From Pelecanus crispus (Eukaryota; Chordata; Aves; Pelecaniformes; Pelecanidae): a DNA stretch of 64,000 nucleotides. The notes under the pieces are model-generated. The model worked only from the letters and a program-made list of their open reading frames with translations. It made no database searches and was not told the origin of the DNA. Position 1 is the first letter of the stretch. The number at the start of each line of letters is the position of its first letter. The stretch lies in assembly GCF_030463565.1 (NCBI RefSeq), contig NC_134655.1:2058372-2122371 (forward strand), given 5' to 3'. A program made the position numbers and the translations under genes. This document shows positions 45,877-58,823 of this stretch, in pieces.

Positions 45877-45967
45877 CCTGGTTTTGCCACAGATTCACGG
45901 TATGGCCTTGGGCACGTTCCTTCGCCGCCTTGTGACTCCTCTTTCCCACTTGAAGAGGAACATCACC
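45877..45967 (-). repeat. MIR-like ancient SINE fragment
   Basis: CCTGGTTTTGCCACAGATTC, then GGTATGGCCTTGGGCACGTT, then CCTCTTTCCCACTTGAAGAGG. The order matches the reverse complement of MIR (ACTTGCTGTGTGACCTTGGGCAAG...CTCAGTTTCCCCATCTG). Diverged; ends approximate. Confidence 0.45.
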
Positions 45968-48900
45968 TGCTACCGAGGCGTAGGCGAGACCGATCGGCTC
46001 CGGCTTCTTCCCTCTCTGCAGCGTCCTGTAGCTGCAGACGGTGTTGTTGTGGTCAGGCGGCAGGGCCGTGGCGGGGACGGGTGGACAACGTGTGCGTGGC
46101 CGTGGGGGCCGACTGTGTGGAGCTGGATTTTGCCTGTTGGAACTGTTGTAGACGGCAAGCTGTACTGATTTACGCTTCTCACTAAAAATAGATGCTCCTG
46201 GAGGAAGAGCTGCTGGAGGAACCATGATTTATTTTTTGTATTTTATTGGTTATGGTTGAATGTCTTTCCTGAGTGGAAATGAGTCTTAACCTACAAGAGC
46301 CCGCGGATGACCAGGTTGTCTCTAACCCTGCTGTCCTCCTCACCAGCAAAGCACTGTGCAGCCTCGACTGCTCATTTCCAGTTTTTGTAGAGTTTTACTC
46401 CTGCGCTGTCGGAAACACCGCGCTGACGGTGTGTTCGGTAGGACACCTGAGCTCAGGGCAAGCCCTCAGAGCTCTCCCACTGATGAACGTGTTGGGCAGG
46501 CCTGAATTAAAGAGGGCCTAAGGGGGGGTGAAGGAGCATCTGCGTGAAGGTATTTAAAGAATGAGGTCTGGATTTCAACTGACTCTGGTTTATTCATACA
46601 GCAAATTTCACAGGAGTGAGCTGCCCACCCCTGCTGCCATCGCAGAGCCGGGGAAACTGAGGCACGCGGCGGTCCGAGCGCAGCGGGCTCCGCGTTCGTG
46701 GCGGAGCCGGGAGCAGGGGCGCAGCTCGGGGGCCCGTCGGCCGCTCTGCCCGCTGGCTCTGCTGCCTCCTCTCAGTCCTCGGTGAAGCGGGGCGGGCAGG
46801 CACGCCGCTCGGTTTCTGGCTCGTGCATTTTTAGCTGAACCTTGCCATTTGGAGGTGTCAGAGGGACAGGCTTGCACTGGGGAGCTGTGGAGCGAGCTGC
46901 TTGCAGGCTGGGGAAGGATCTCTTTTAGGGTATTTTGGAGCTCCCGGCGTAGAAGACAAGTTGGTCCCTGCCCATGTGGAAGGTCCCATGTGGTTTAGCG
47001 CCTGCCCCTTCTTTTGCATCAGCTGAGACATATATAACATACCGTACAGACTGCTGGCAACGGTTGCGTTTCTATTTTCGGCAGCGTCTCCGGCTAAGAA
47101 AAGCAGGGGCTACGCTGCGAGCCACTTTGCGATCTTACGTATCGCTGAGGGCTGACCTGTTTCTCCAGCCCTCTCACCTTCCTCTAGGGCCTGACCAGGA
47201 CTCGCGAGGCAGACGGCCGTAGCCCCGACGGCTGCTGGGGTGAGAGCGGGCAGCCCTGCCGTGGCGGCACTACGGCCGCGGAGGTGCAGGCATCACCCCA
47301 GTGCTGCAGCCCGACCTGGCAGCCCGTCTGTTTTTTTCCCCCTTTTTTGTGTGTGGGGGATATAACACCCACAGGTAATTTCTAGGTCATTTATCGTTAT
47401 TATCGTACTGCCCCACCACAGGCACGGGCAGCTGCGCGCTCCGGCATCCATTCCTTCTCGAGTTAAGCTGCCGCGCCGCGTTGCTGCCGTGCCCCGGCGT
47501 GCTCCGGGGAGGTCTGCGCTTTTGCCGCGGGGCCGGTGGGGGTCTCTAGACGGTCCTTCCGCTTTGTTTTCGGTGGGGAAAGCAGCGTGCCCGACTATCC
47601 TGTTGCCTCTCAAGACCGTGGCCCCTGTCCCCAGATCTGCTTCCTCTCCTGCCTCCTGTGGTGACCTTTGCGGAGCACGTCCTGCCCGGAACGATGAGGA
47701 TAAATGTCATCGGCTCTGTGCCGTGGGCAGGGATGTACCTGAGCATCCTGGCCGTGCCCTGTGCCACCAGCGAGCCGGCTCGGCCTCACCAGGCATCGAG
47801 TACAATTCCCTGCATGTTGCCGATGGGGTTTGTTTGCATCAGTTCCCTCTCGATACTCAGGGTGTTTGCCCCGAGAGCGTCTCTTTCGAAAGGGTTAAGC
47901 TTCTCCTGGTGCCGGCTCTTGGGTCCGTAAGCTGCTCTCGGGGGGCTCGGAGCTCGTGGCTGGGACAGCGGTTGCGGCTCACACGCAAAAGATGGAATCA
48001 GCCAAACGACGAGGATTTTGAAAGTCGCAAAGATCCGAAGTGTAGGGGGTGTTATAATTGGAAAAAATGCAGTATGGCCACAGCTACACAAATAGAAATT
48101 TAGAGAAATACCCAAAGGATGAATCTTTTACCTGATAAGCGGTGGGCTAATTTGCTGGGCATATCTGTAGAAAAGTTTTGTCAAGTAAAATTGTTCCATT
48201 TGAAAAAAAAAACCAAAAAGCATCAGGCTCTTGCTGGCTTTATCAGAAAACTGGTTTTTTTCAAAGGATTTCTATGGACCACATTCCCCGTGCTATTTCT
48301 GATGCTTCCACTCTCCTGTATTGCATTCAGTATATCTGACAATGTTTTCTTAATAGGTTGTGCGCTGAAGTTTCTGTTCTGATACCCAATTTAGGGAAGG
48401 CTTGTTATCTAAAATTCTTTCTTCCTGGCTTGATAAGGTGCTGATTAATTTTATGCAACTCGCTTTCCTTATCTAGTGGAGCTTCAGTCAGTTTTAGTGT
48501 AATCTTGAAAAAGTGCGATCAATCTTTAATGTGTGTTTTTTAAGGTTTATTCCAAAGCCTTCTGGGCGTGCTGGATGTTTGGTGCCTTGTGAAGTTCTAT
48601 GAGAATTAAGTGAAACACTAACAATTATAGAACGGGTTTGGAATCCAGATGAAACGTTTTAAAGTTTCTGGAAAACCAGAAAGAGCACCCTTTAAATGGC
48701 AGTTGACTCGGATGTAGTTTTAGGGATTAAATACGAATTTTATTTCTCTAGCGCTGTGCATATGCAAAGCTGGATGCATAAAGCTGAGAATACTGACGGT
48801 GCCCGTATATAGGAACGTGTATATGCGCGTACGTGCCCGATACAGGGGTGAAGGAGAGGGACTGTTCCCCCCGTAGGCATGTGCAAGGTGAGGGTGAGGA

Positions 48901-51900
48901 GGGTCGGGGCAGCCTCACATCTCTGCCTGACACCATCGAGCAGGGCGGTGGGGCCCGGGGTGCTGCACTGGGGAGCCGCCTCCTGCTTTTGCCGAAAGGC
49001 ACAGGAGGAGAGGGTGCGAGGAAGGCGGTCGCGTCCGCTGGGTGCAGCCGTCGCTCTCGGCAAGGAGGGGGCTCGCCGGGGCCGCGGTGGCCTCGTGGGC
49101 AGCTCCCACCCCTGCCAGGCGCCACAAGCAGGGGCACCCGTGCTGGGGTGGCGAGGAAACTCGGCTGTCATCGGCGGAGAGCGTCTGCCTTGATTTCGTG
49201 ATCAGGAGTTGACATCCGGATAGATTTTTCAGTCTCCTCTGGTCCAAGGTAGATGAATTTCTCATCCGATGCCTAGCAGCAGATCGATCCCATCTCCTGG
49301 ACACCGAGGGTTTTGCAGAAGCGTCTAAAAGTCTTTCCTAAAGAATTAAAAGTACAGGCGTGTGCAGAGCAAAGAGACCAAACCTCGCAAACCTGCAGGG
49401 TGGGAACAAATATGCTTAAGACTAACCGGCTGCCTTAAAATTGTACGTCTTCAACCAGGAGGAGCCTGGCTGCTTCGGTGCGTACCTGGAGCCCGGGAAG
49501 TGTATTCACAGGCGTTAACAGGACTGAGACCCTAGATTTATGGAATGTAGAAAGCACCGGCCTCGCTCCCCCCGCTGCACCCAGCACCCCGTTGCAGGAG
49601 CGGGTGCTGACGAGCCGGGTGCCGGTGCCATCCCCCCCGAGACGGGATGGCACTCTCAGCCCGCTGCCATTTGCAAATGGTCACGGTGCCCCCAGCTGTC
49701 ACAAAAGCCATTTTCCCAGCTCGATTTTAAGCTCAGTATGAGACTGCGTCTAGTCCCCAGAGCCCAGGCTGGGCTGGAGGTTGTAGGCAGCGCATTCCCG
49801 GTGCTTCTTATTTTGCCATCTCCCCCCGTAGCTTCCCGGTTTCTTGTTCTCCTCCTACACTCCCTGCGTTAAACAGTTGCCGTGTTTTGCCCCAGAAAAC
49901 GGCGATGGTTTAATCTGTCTCCAGCGTGCGTTTTCAGAACAGATGCCAGGCTGGCCCTCTCTCTCGTCCTCGCGCGCAGCAACGTGCATACGCGTGCCTG
50001 TGCGTGCAGGCATTTGCGCGTCTTTGTATGTATTTCTTTTTACATATGCAGGGAACCGTATAGATTAAAACACATGTGCATATGTTTTCCTTCCCAGATA
50101 TATTTTGGAAAATATGAGTCAGCAGCAGGCAAGAACATATTACATAATCTCTGAGAGCGGAGAAAACCTTGCGATTTATTAGGAGGCAGGCTTTCTGCAA
50201 GCAGCGTTTGTTAACATCGTTTTGTTACCGCACATTGGTGTGTGCCTCTCGGTCAAGTGGCCTTATTTCCATCGCACGCAGTTGTGTCCGATGCAGAAAC
50301 GTGGTCCCGGTAGCCTTGGGTTTTGTTATATTTTTAAACCCCGCAGTAACAATAGCGGAGTCTCAGGGCTGCGGTGGTGATAACGACTTTTCTCCTCGTC
50401 CTTAACATGTTTTCCTGCAAAGACTCTGCGATTTTTTCCTTTTTGGTTCCCCCCGCTCCCCACCTCCTGCTGTTTTCTATAAAATCTCAGTGCTGAGAGA
50501 AATCGCACATGAGTGCAGCTGGAAATAAACGTTGCCCCCTCCGCCTCCCCTCTGCTCACGGCCACCCACCTCCACCGCCTACACCCAAATGGGAGAGTGA
50601 AGTCAACATCCACTTTTAGCCCTCGTCTCCTGCTCTTGCACGGCTCTCCCCGCGAGCTTATTTCCAACGCCTTGCGGAGCGCGGTGGCTGTGCCTGGTGT
50701 ACGCGCTGAGGGTGAAATTCGGAGGGGGTCGAACACCGTTTTAACGGCTTCTGCAGCCATAAGAAGTGCTGGTGCCATCGGCAGTCGTGCTATCGTGTGC
50801 CTTAACGTAAGGGGACGAGAGAGGACACGCAGTTTTCTTCTTGTTCACTAAGCATCACAGGGAGGGGGGGAGCATCATGAATTATGGAGAGACCGAGGAG
50901 CGCAAACAAAAAACCAAGTAAGGTGGATCTGGCTCAAGTCAGCCAGCAGTAACGCCAGGGGTTTGAATCCTACCTCCCGCGCCACGACGGGCGCTGGGAG
51001 CCGCGGCAGGCGCGGGGCGATGGGAAGCAGTGGGGCACCGAGCAGAGCGCGGTGGTTGGGTGCTCTTATCCTCTCGACGGTGCCGTATCTCAGCTTCTGC
51101 GTCTCTAATGCCTGGCTTAATTCCAGGCTGTGCAGTCAAATCCCTGCGTTTCTGAAAGATGCTTCGAAAGCCTAGGACGGGAAAGGGGCACTAGCAGAAT
51201 TAACGGAATTAAAGAAAAGGACTTTTTTGTTTATTTTTAATTTGCCCAATAAAAATGAAAGGTTTTGAACCGCTTTCATCTCCCAGGGCACTGCAAATAC
51301 TTCCGCTGTGGCGAAGCTAGTGGTTGCCTTTCAAGCGAAGCGAAAGCTCTGTTGTGGTTTTAAAATATCAAAGCCTTCCCAAGGAGGCAGTAAATTGCCA
51401 TGCTGGCTGAAACCAGGAGTGCAAGTAGCTCCGTGCCCTGTCTGGGACAGCGTCTGAGAGACACGCTGTAGAGAAAATTGAGAGAGACACAATAATTGAT
51501 GGTGACGGAATAACCTGTTTATCCAGAGCACTCTGTCTTCACCCCCATTAGCTCGTGGGTTTCTGATGCTTGGAGACAAGAGAATTTAAATCTTCTGTAT
51601 TTTTAAAACCACAAAAATCTCTGCTATAACCAGGAAATTCTCATGAGCTCAGCAGAGGGGATGTGCTCTTCAGTCCCCCACCCATCAGGGCTCTCCATAT
51701 GTTATCCAAAAGTCCGGTTTGAGCTATGTGTGTCTGCCCAGCGTTTGGAGCAGCTGGGGAATGGTAGGGTGCTCCCGGGGCTGGGGTTTGGGGAAGCTGC
51801 CCCCCGCTTCCAGCCTCTCTGCAGCCCCACGGGTGACGCTGCAGAGGCCATTTCATCTTTCTACATCTTTGTTTCTCCTTCTGTAAAGCATGCAGAAGGA

Positions 51901-52124
51901 AATTGCCCTTTCCTGTTAAACGGTTTGACAGCTGAGGATGAAAAGTACTGTATTCAAGGCAGACGGGGTTATAGCAGACCGAGGAGCGCCGAAAAATGCC
52001 ACCCTGCCCTTCGCAGGCGAAGAGGAAAGAGGGAGATAGGTTTTGCAGGGGGCCTCTGGCAGACTGGAGCTCCCACCCGGGCTGCTCCCTCCTTTAGTTA
52101 AAAACAACGTCTTGAATTCCACCC
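45968..52124. other. GC- and CpG-rich gene-free DNA
   Basis: No gene called. CpG-dense patches recur: 47060-47580 (about 46 CpG by eye) and less dense ones at 46640-46800, 48790-49180 and 50560-51100. The longest frame (204 codons, 47489-48103) spans an unrelated GC-rich then AT-rich transition and lacks a domain. GGGGAAACTGAGGCACG near 46650 may be another MIR scrap. Confidence 0.45.
47060..47580. promoter_or_regulatory. CpG-dense region without an obvious gene
   Basis: Two CpG clusters separated by a short AT-rich gap (about 47330-47400). I count about 24 CpG in the first 270 bp and about 22 in the last 190 bp. No first exon is visible. It could be a promoter or an orphan island. Confidence 0.4.
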
Positions 52125-52450
52125 GCGATCCCAACAGAGACAAGATGCCAAATGATGTCAGCGGGGTTCCACCAAAGATTAATTTGGCCTCAGATATTTT
52201 GCATCTGCAACATCAGATTGCATCCTTATTATTTTCACTGTTTTAAACAGCACTCAGCTAGATAAGGTTTCCATACCTCTTCAGAGCCTTCAGTCGTTAC
52301 TCATTAATAATACAGTTGCTCTCCATTATTAATTGATCCAAATTAGGCTTTTTTGTTTCTCCAAGCCTTCTGTGGTATTTCTGCACGCTTAAGAAATTAA
52401 CCTGCATTAAATAGAAATACCTAAGTAAAAACAGTCGCTTTGCAGTAGTC
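52125..52450. promoter_or_regulatory. Candidate conserved non-coding element
   Basis: A long run of complex AT-rich sequence with no simple repeats: GCCAAATGATGTCAGCGGGG, AAAGATTAATTTGGCCTCAG, TACTCATTAATAATACAG, CCATTATTAATTGATCCAAA, GAAATTAACCTGCATTAAAT. The density of ATTA/TAAT cores and an AP-1/CRE-like TGATGTCAGC make it one of the two best enhancer candidates in the window. Confidence 0.35.
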
Positions 52451-52920
52451 GCTTTTCAGTCTTTTCATGGTGTAATCTCCAGGGCAGAACCGTTCAGGGT
52501 AGCCGATAATCCTCACCTTACAGCCAGTTGTAAGGTACAGGAGAGGCTCCCGGCGCTCAGAGGACACCCAAGGCAGCCCAAGGCAGTGGTGGGATCTCCC
52601 TGGAAGTGCAGTCTCCTAGGGACATGCTGTCCCTCTGACTGAGTGACCGGCGCTCACGGCTTACTTCCCAAATCTTTCCTTTCAGAGCTTCTGTGTTTGG
52701 CCATCCTCTCCCCAAAAGGAAGGTTGGTCCCTGGGGCGTGTTCCCTCCTGTTTTGTCAAGCCTGGCAGGAAACGTCTGTAGTGCTTACTCTCAGATGGTC
52801 ATGAAAGACTTCCACTCGTTCCTTTGAACAGTCCTCCCACAGCTGAAAACATCTCACTGTCGCTAGCGGTGGTTTTAGGTTTCTTTTATTGCCCTTTCTT
52901 CCTTTCTGTTTCTACTGCAG

Positions 52921-53213
52921 GCAGTTTTACCTTTGCGGGATTTTTTCCAAATCAGGTTGAAATTCAAGCAATAATAATAATACTTGACATCCTTCATTCC
53001 AGCATCTGTTTTCTGAAGTTGGGTTACTTAAAAGCCTTTGTGCTATATAAATACTCGAGTACTTTTTCTATTTTAAAATGGAAATGGGTGCCTGAAAACC
53101 CTCAGAAGTCAAATGAAGATCAAAGGCTTGGGACTACTAGCAGTTTTCTCTCTTATCCACAGGACCTCGAGAGTAAGGTTGTACAGGACAAGTGCAAAGG
53201 GACTGCTGTGCTG
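52921..53213 (+). other. Weak candidate internal exon
   Basis: A long pyrimidine tract ending CTACTGCAG gives a very good acceptor. GTGCTG before GTAAGAG gives a good donor. One frame is open throughout (97 codons, part of an open frame 52824-53258). The peptide is Ile/Lys-rich in a way that follows local AT composition, and I do not recognise it. I consider a chance pairing of splice signals more likely than a real exon. Confidence 0.15.
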
Positions 53214-56200
53214 GTAAGAGCCCAACGCACCTGTAGAACTCAACCCCGATGCCGCTGAGGGCTGGGCTTGGTGTCTGACATTCCCACTGCTGGCCTGGCT
53301 GGAAATCCCGTGTTCTGTCATCTTGCTTTCTTGTCCATCCCTGTGCAAGGGATGGCCAGCAAGCGGCTGGAGCGGGGCTGATGGTAGCAGTGCCCTTTTC
53401 AGGGGTAGCTGGACTTGCTTCACAAGCTTTTCAGAAAAGCAAAGCTGTTTTCCCGTCATCCATCCTTCCTCACCATTTTCCTCCCTCCCTGTGGCTTATG
53501 AGCAGGAATCAGGACAATAGATGGAAATTTATGTCCTGGAGGCATGCGACAAGGGTATCCTGAGGGTTCAGGGCTGCTCACGAACAATTGCCTCTGATAA
53601 ATGCTCAAAGGTTTCTGTGAGTTTTCTCAGCAGCCGTAGTCAATGCTCACAGTGGGTATTTTCACCACTGACCAGCCATTCATTGGGAATGTTGCAAGGC
53701 TGTGTAAGCCACCGACAGCATAATCCTTGTAGTAATAAAAGATAAAAAAGGATGCAGAGTGATTTGGCCAGAAGAAGAGTGGAAAGAAAAAGATAGTTAA
53801 AATCCACCCAAGGAGTGGCTGTTGAAATGCAAAAGGATCTAGAAAGCAAAGATGCAAAAATAAAATCTGAAGCGGAAACGAGTATCATTTTTTACAGCAT
53901 TGTATAACTCATTTTAATTGCAATCCATCTAGAAATCTGTTTGAGGCAAGAAATCAATTCAAAATTGTAGAGCAAAGCCATTGGTCTTCCAGATGTTCGC
54001 AGCTTTCTGGATTGTTATTTTCAGCTTCCTTCCATAGCTTTTTTGAATTCCTTCTTCCTTGCGGTGGCCATGGAAAGACTTCCCCCCGGTTGTGTTGCAG
54101 ATGGGACAGTAAGTGGAGCATCCTGGGGCTTTCCGCTCTGAACTTTCCCTCTTGTCATCTCTCGAGAAACGCCATGAGGTGGTTGTGCTGGTGAGCACGG
54201 AGGGTAGGAAGGTGGAACCCCAGGGTTTCTACAGGATAACCCCGCTTTGGAGAGGACCACGCTATGGCTTCCAGGCTAGGCCGAGATGGTCAGGATGGAC
54301 TGTTGCCCTCACGCAGGGAGCTCCTGTTTTCCCTGGACAATAGTTCTGTATGAGTGATAGAGCTGGGGCCATACCGTGCTGTTTGCTCTGATCACCTCTT
54401 TTAAATACATTAGATCAGATCCTGCAACACAGGCATTGTAGCTGCCCAGTCATCTGGTATTTGTCTTTCACCATATATATTCTCGGCGTGCTTAAGAGAC
54501 TGCTTGAAGTCCATCCGTGTTAAAGGCTTCTGGTATCTGGCAGGGTATGGTACGTTTGTCTTGGCAGAATTAAGTCCTGAATCTAACAGATGTCATCAGC
54601 ATCATTCCTGGCAGGTTCCTGAAAGGCCAGCATGGTGCACCTGACGTTTCTCTTGTATTCGGTGGCATTTGTGAAGGAGGTTTTACCTTGCTCCTTGGCC
54701 ATCTTGAGTGTTCGGGGCTGCTGACAGTGATTTGCGTTGAATCTGGTTCTTGGCAAGCGCCGTGCAGAGACTAAAGCAGCGATGTGTCCGGGCAGAGCTC
54801 AGCCCTGCTGCCAAGCCACCCTCCCGCGTGGGACGAGCGTTCCTCTCCTCCTGGGAGGTAGGCTCTGCTTCGCTCTGCCTGCCGGGGGCTGTTGTGAGCT
54901 GTTGCTTACCCAAGCTCACAGCTCGGCTTTGGCTTGTGCAGACTGCTGACTGAGTGCCTGTGCTTTGTGCGTCGGGGACTCGAGGAGCTAACCACTCGCT
55001 GTAATCCAGAATGCCCCTTTAGACTTGGTGTCCTCCTGCCTCTCGTACTGCCTGGGGTGCAGTCCTGGGAGCTGGACTCAAGCAGTGGGGCAAGAAGCAA
55101 GCAACCTAGGAGGCAAAGCAGGCTCCTCAAAGATCAGACATCTGTTTGGAAGTCAGGTTTACAGACAGGTGAGGGTTTGAGACAGGAATCCAAGGAAACG
55201 GGAGATTTTTGTGACAGCCAGACTCTTAGAAAGATTTCCCAGCAGAATGGCCCAAAACATAAGCACTCAACTCTAGACATGCAGTATCTCCTCTCACCTC
55301 CCCCCTCGCTTCCAAGTGTGTCCCCCTCACCTTGTCTCTCTGGGGCTGCCCTCACATGCCCAGCAGATATCTGTCACCGCTCCATCCCATCTGGGGAACG
55401 ATGGTGCTGCACGCTGTTAGCAGGAGCCGCGCTGACCTCCCTGCTTGGGCAAGGAGGAAATTTCCCTCGTGGGACAGCACAGCACGGTTTGGCTGATGAG
55501 TCCTTTTGCATTAGTGATAGATGCAGTTTCTAGTCCTTGTTTCTGCTGACAGGGTAGTAAATGTATTCACGTTTAAATTACTGGCTTAGAGCAACAGAGA
55601 GAAATGCAAAGAGGGTTTGCAGTAAGTTTACCAGGTTGGGTTGAATCTGAAGAGATTGCATTGCAGAGAAACCGTCTGTAGTCTGAGGAGGCGGTGAGGA
55701 AAGGGCAGATGCAGGCTTTTCCAAATCGAAAGAGTGCAGATGAAAGAGGGAGAAGGTAAAATTAAGTACAGAGGAGTGGTGTTATAATGGGAAAACTGGG
55801 GCTGGACATCAGGACAAATTAGAACATGCAGAAAATATAATCCACTAGGCCATGGGTTTGTATTTCTGGAAAATAACTGAAGTACCTTTGCGTGGGACAG
55901 TTCTGGTGAGACTGGAGAAAATACCAGAACGGGTGCTCAAGGGGACGGTCTTCCTTTGGCTTTGAGCAGAACAGATGATTCAAATCCGTTTTTTCGAGCA
56001 CAGAGCCCCCTGAATTGCGAGGAGCGCCGCGTTTCCTCACGTACAGGCAGCTCTGGGCAGCGCAGCTTAATGAAGGGGCAGCACCAGCAGGATTTGCACA
56101 AAATAGAGTTTATTGTAATGATAACTGCAGAGAGGAGCAGCAGACCTCCCAAGGACAGATGGATTCACGAGTAGAAGGGCTCTGGAAATGGGCCGTTGGT

Positions 56201-57294
56201 AACACTGGAGCAGAGAGGAAGGGAATATTTTATTATTGTTACCTGGAGTGGATTCAAGCCTTAAACAGATGGTAGGATTTGCCAGTTTGGCTGTGCTAGA
56301 AAGCTGGGTGTGGGAGACTCGCAAGCCGGTCAGTCCCATCCATCACTCTGGCTACGGGGTCCTGTGTCCACCCAGGCTTTGTGAACCTGGAAGGACTGGT
56401 TAAGTAAAAGGTCAAGGTTTGGTGGTGATGCCGGTGTAGTCTGTGGTTATAGGTGCTAGGAGCTTATGCTGCAAATAAGTCTTGGTTTTGGCACCGGTCC
56501 TAAAGACGAAGAAACAAATAAGTGAGAGATTTCATACGCTGGAATCAGTGTTTTGATTACTGCTTTTGGAAGATTGATAGAGGTGGATTTGGCTGTAAGA
56601 AAAAGATTTATCTTGGCAGTTCGGTAGCCTATTCCAAACCTTCCTGATCTCTGCAGTGTAGTCAGAAGTCCCCTGGATTTATGTATGACCTTAGAAAGCA
56701 CAGCCAATACTTGGTCAGCCGCGGTGCTAGAGACAGGGCTGTAGAGTCTTATCTGTGTCCAGCAGCCTCAATATCTTATTTTTAAAAAGGCTCCTATATT
56801 CATTGCCGAGAGCATTGGGTTCTTCTTCTAACACAAAAAAAGGCCTTAATTCTTACATAGTTCGGTCCCATCCCGTGCTACTTATTCATAAACTCTCCCT
56901 ACTTTCTGCTGATGCATAAATACAGAACAGACTTTTTTTCCCCATTTCCTTCACCTGCAGTAGGCACCAGCCATTTTAAAACTGTGAGCTGAAACTCCAG
57001 GGTTCTTGCAAATCCTGGTGGACCTAACGGGGGAGAACACTGGGAAGGGATTCTGGGAGTCTGGAAAGCAGCCCAGGACCTTCAAAACCATGAATCAGAT
57101 TCTTGGTCAACTAAGGCTTCTGAGCTCTCCTCATTTGTTAGGAAGTCACAAGATTCTTGTAGCTATCAGATTTTAATTTTTCATCTTAGACTATCATGTA
57201 TTGAAAAAAAAAGATCTCAATAATTTAAAGCTATCCACTCCACTGTCAGGAGAATTATTTTGAAATAATAGTAAATATGCAACCAGTTTCTGGC

Positions 57295-57316
57295 AAAAAA
57301 AAAAAAAAAAAAAAAA
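57295..57316 (+). repeat. A22 homopolymer
   Basis: Twenty-two consecutive A. No retroposon body is recognised upstream, so it is recorded as a simple repeat. Confidence 0.9.
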
Positions 57317-58802
57317 GATTTCGTCTCTTTGGAGTTTGTATTAATGAATATGGCCAGGCATTTGCCTATTCCCAGGGCATTTGTAAGGTGCTTTCTGCAC
57401 ATACTCCCTACCATCCAACCCTGAGAAAACTCTGTTTTTACTACCCGATGTAATTAAAAGCAAAGAATATAAAATTCTTGTTGGCTGTTGCACGCTCAGA
57501 AACACACGTAGTGTGCAACAAGACATTGATTTGCAGCCACGCGCGTCAGAAATTCCCTGCACAGGTGGTGTGGCTGTGTGGATGTGTAGTCATGCGTCTA
57601 CAGAGCAATGTAAGGGTGACCCTCTGTGCATGCAGGAAATCTTGACTTGTGTGCGGCTTCAGAGAACTAAATACAAACACATTACTGCACACGAGTTCGG
57701 ACACATGGGATTCTTACGCAGTTTCTTATGTGTACGGTTATTGCAAGTACAGAGGCAGATCTCTGCTGCTCATGGAGTTACACGGAGATGTCTGCCCACT
57801 CTGGCTCAGACCCGTGGTATTTTATTGCTGCTTTGAAGACTCCCTCTAAAAATTCCTTGGTGTTTATCCAAAAAGAGTGCCAATAGCCTTCAACTCAACT
57901 AACTTCCTTTACCGCAAATCCCGAAGCTCATCGATAGCCGTCTCAGACTCCAGCAGGGAGCACAACGGCGTTTTGGGTTTGACACCCTCAATAGCCTTGT
58001 GGTAAATAGGTCGTTACTGATAGAACAGCAGTAATAAACCACAGCCTGTGAATTTAGAGAGTTAGGAATGATGGTGTTTGTGGTCCTCTTTCTTTGGTGG
58101 CAGTTATTATTTTTAGTGCCAGCAGAATGATTTAGGGAATATTTGCTTGTTGCTTTATGGAATCAATGAACAGCATCTTACCATAGGTTTGTGTCTGGGG
58201 ATTGACAAACGCTCAGGTGCTTTTGAACCTCTGCGGTTACTTTTATTATCTAATGTGAGCTTCAAAGACAGGGTGAAACCCAGGAGATCGCTGCTGCTGC
58301 AGACTGGAGCTCTAACCAGTTCGTTGGAGCCTTTTCCCAGCAAGTTGCTCTCAGAGCCTTTGGTTTTTCCAGCAGGTATGTCACGTATGATAGAGAGACT
58401 CAAAGGGGCCAGTTTTACCTTTTAAGTCTAGGTTTAATTTTTTCTGTTAAAAAAATGTGTTTCGACAGTTTGTCACATTGGCTCAGCCTGCCATGTCGTG
58501 GGCAGTGAAGTGTTAGGAAGGAAAAGCGAAAAGTATTTTGATGAAGGATCAAGTCAACTCACTAATGTTTTCTGAACATCTCCTGTGTTGACCTTGGTCC
58601 ATGCAGACACACGCCTGCGTCTCCGGCTCTCTTGTCTCTGGGAGAGCTTTTGGTGGTTCTGGGAGAATTACCGGGCAGGATTTGGGGGAGATTTGGGTAA
58701 AAGTTTTGAAGGGGATTTGCTGGAGGGTTGTGCTTTGCAGCAGAGACATTTTGCCAGCTTCTCCTGAATTGAAGTCTCCATCATGTGTTTATTTTTGAAC
58801 TG

Positions 58803-58823
58803 AGGAGGAGGGAGGGAGGGAGG
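58803..58823 (+). repeat. (GGGA)n purine microsatellite
   Basis: GAGGAGGAGGGAGGGAGGGA followed by GG. Confidence 0.85.

Noticed and set aside
47489-48103. 204-codon frame (plus)
   Set aside because: No domain. It crosses from CpG-rich to AT-rich DNA, with composition changing accordingly.
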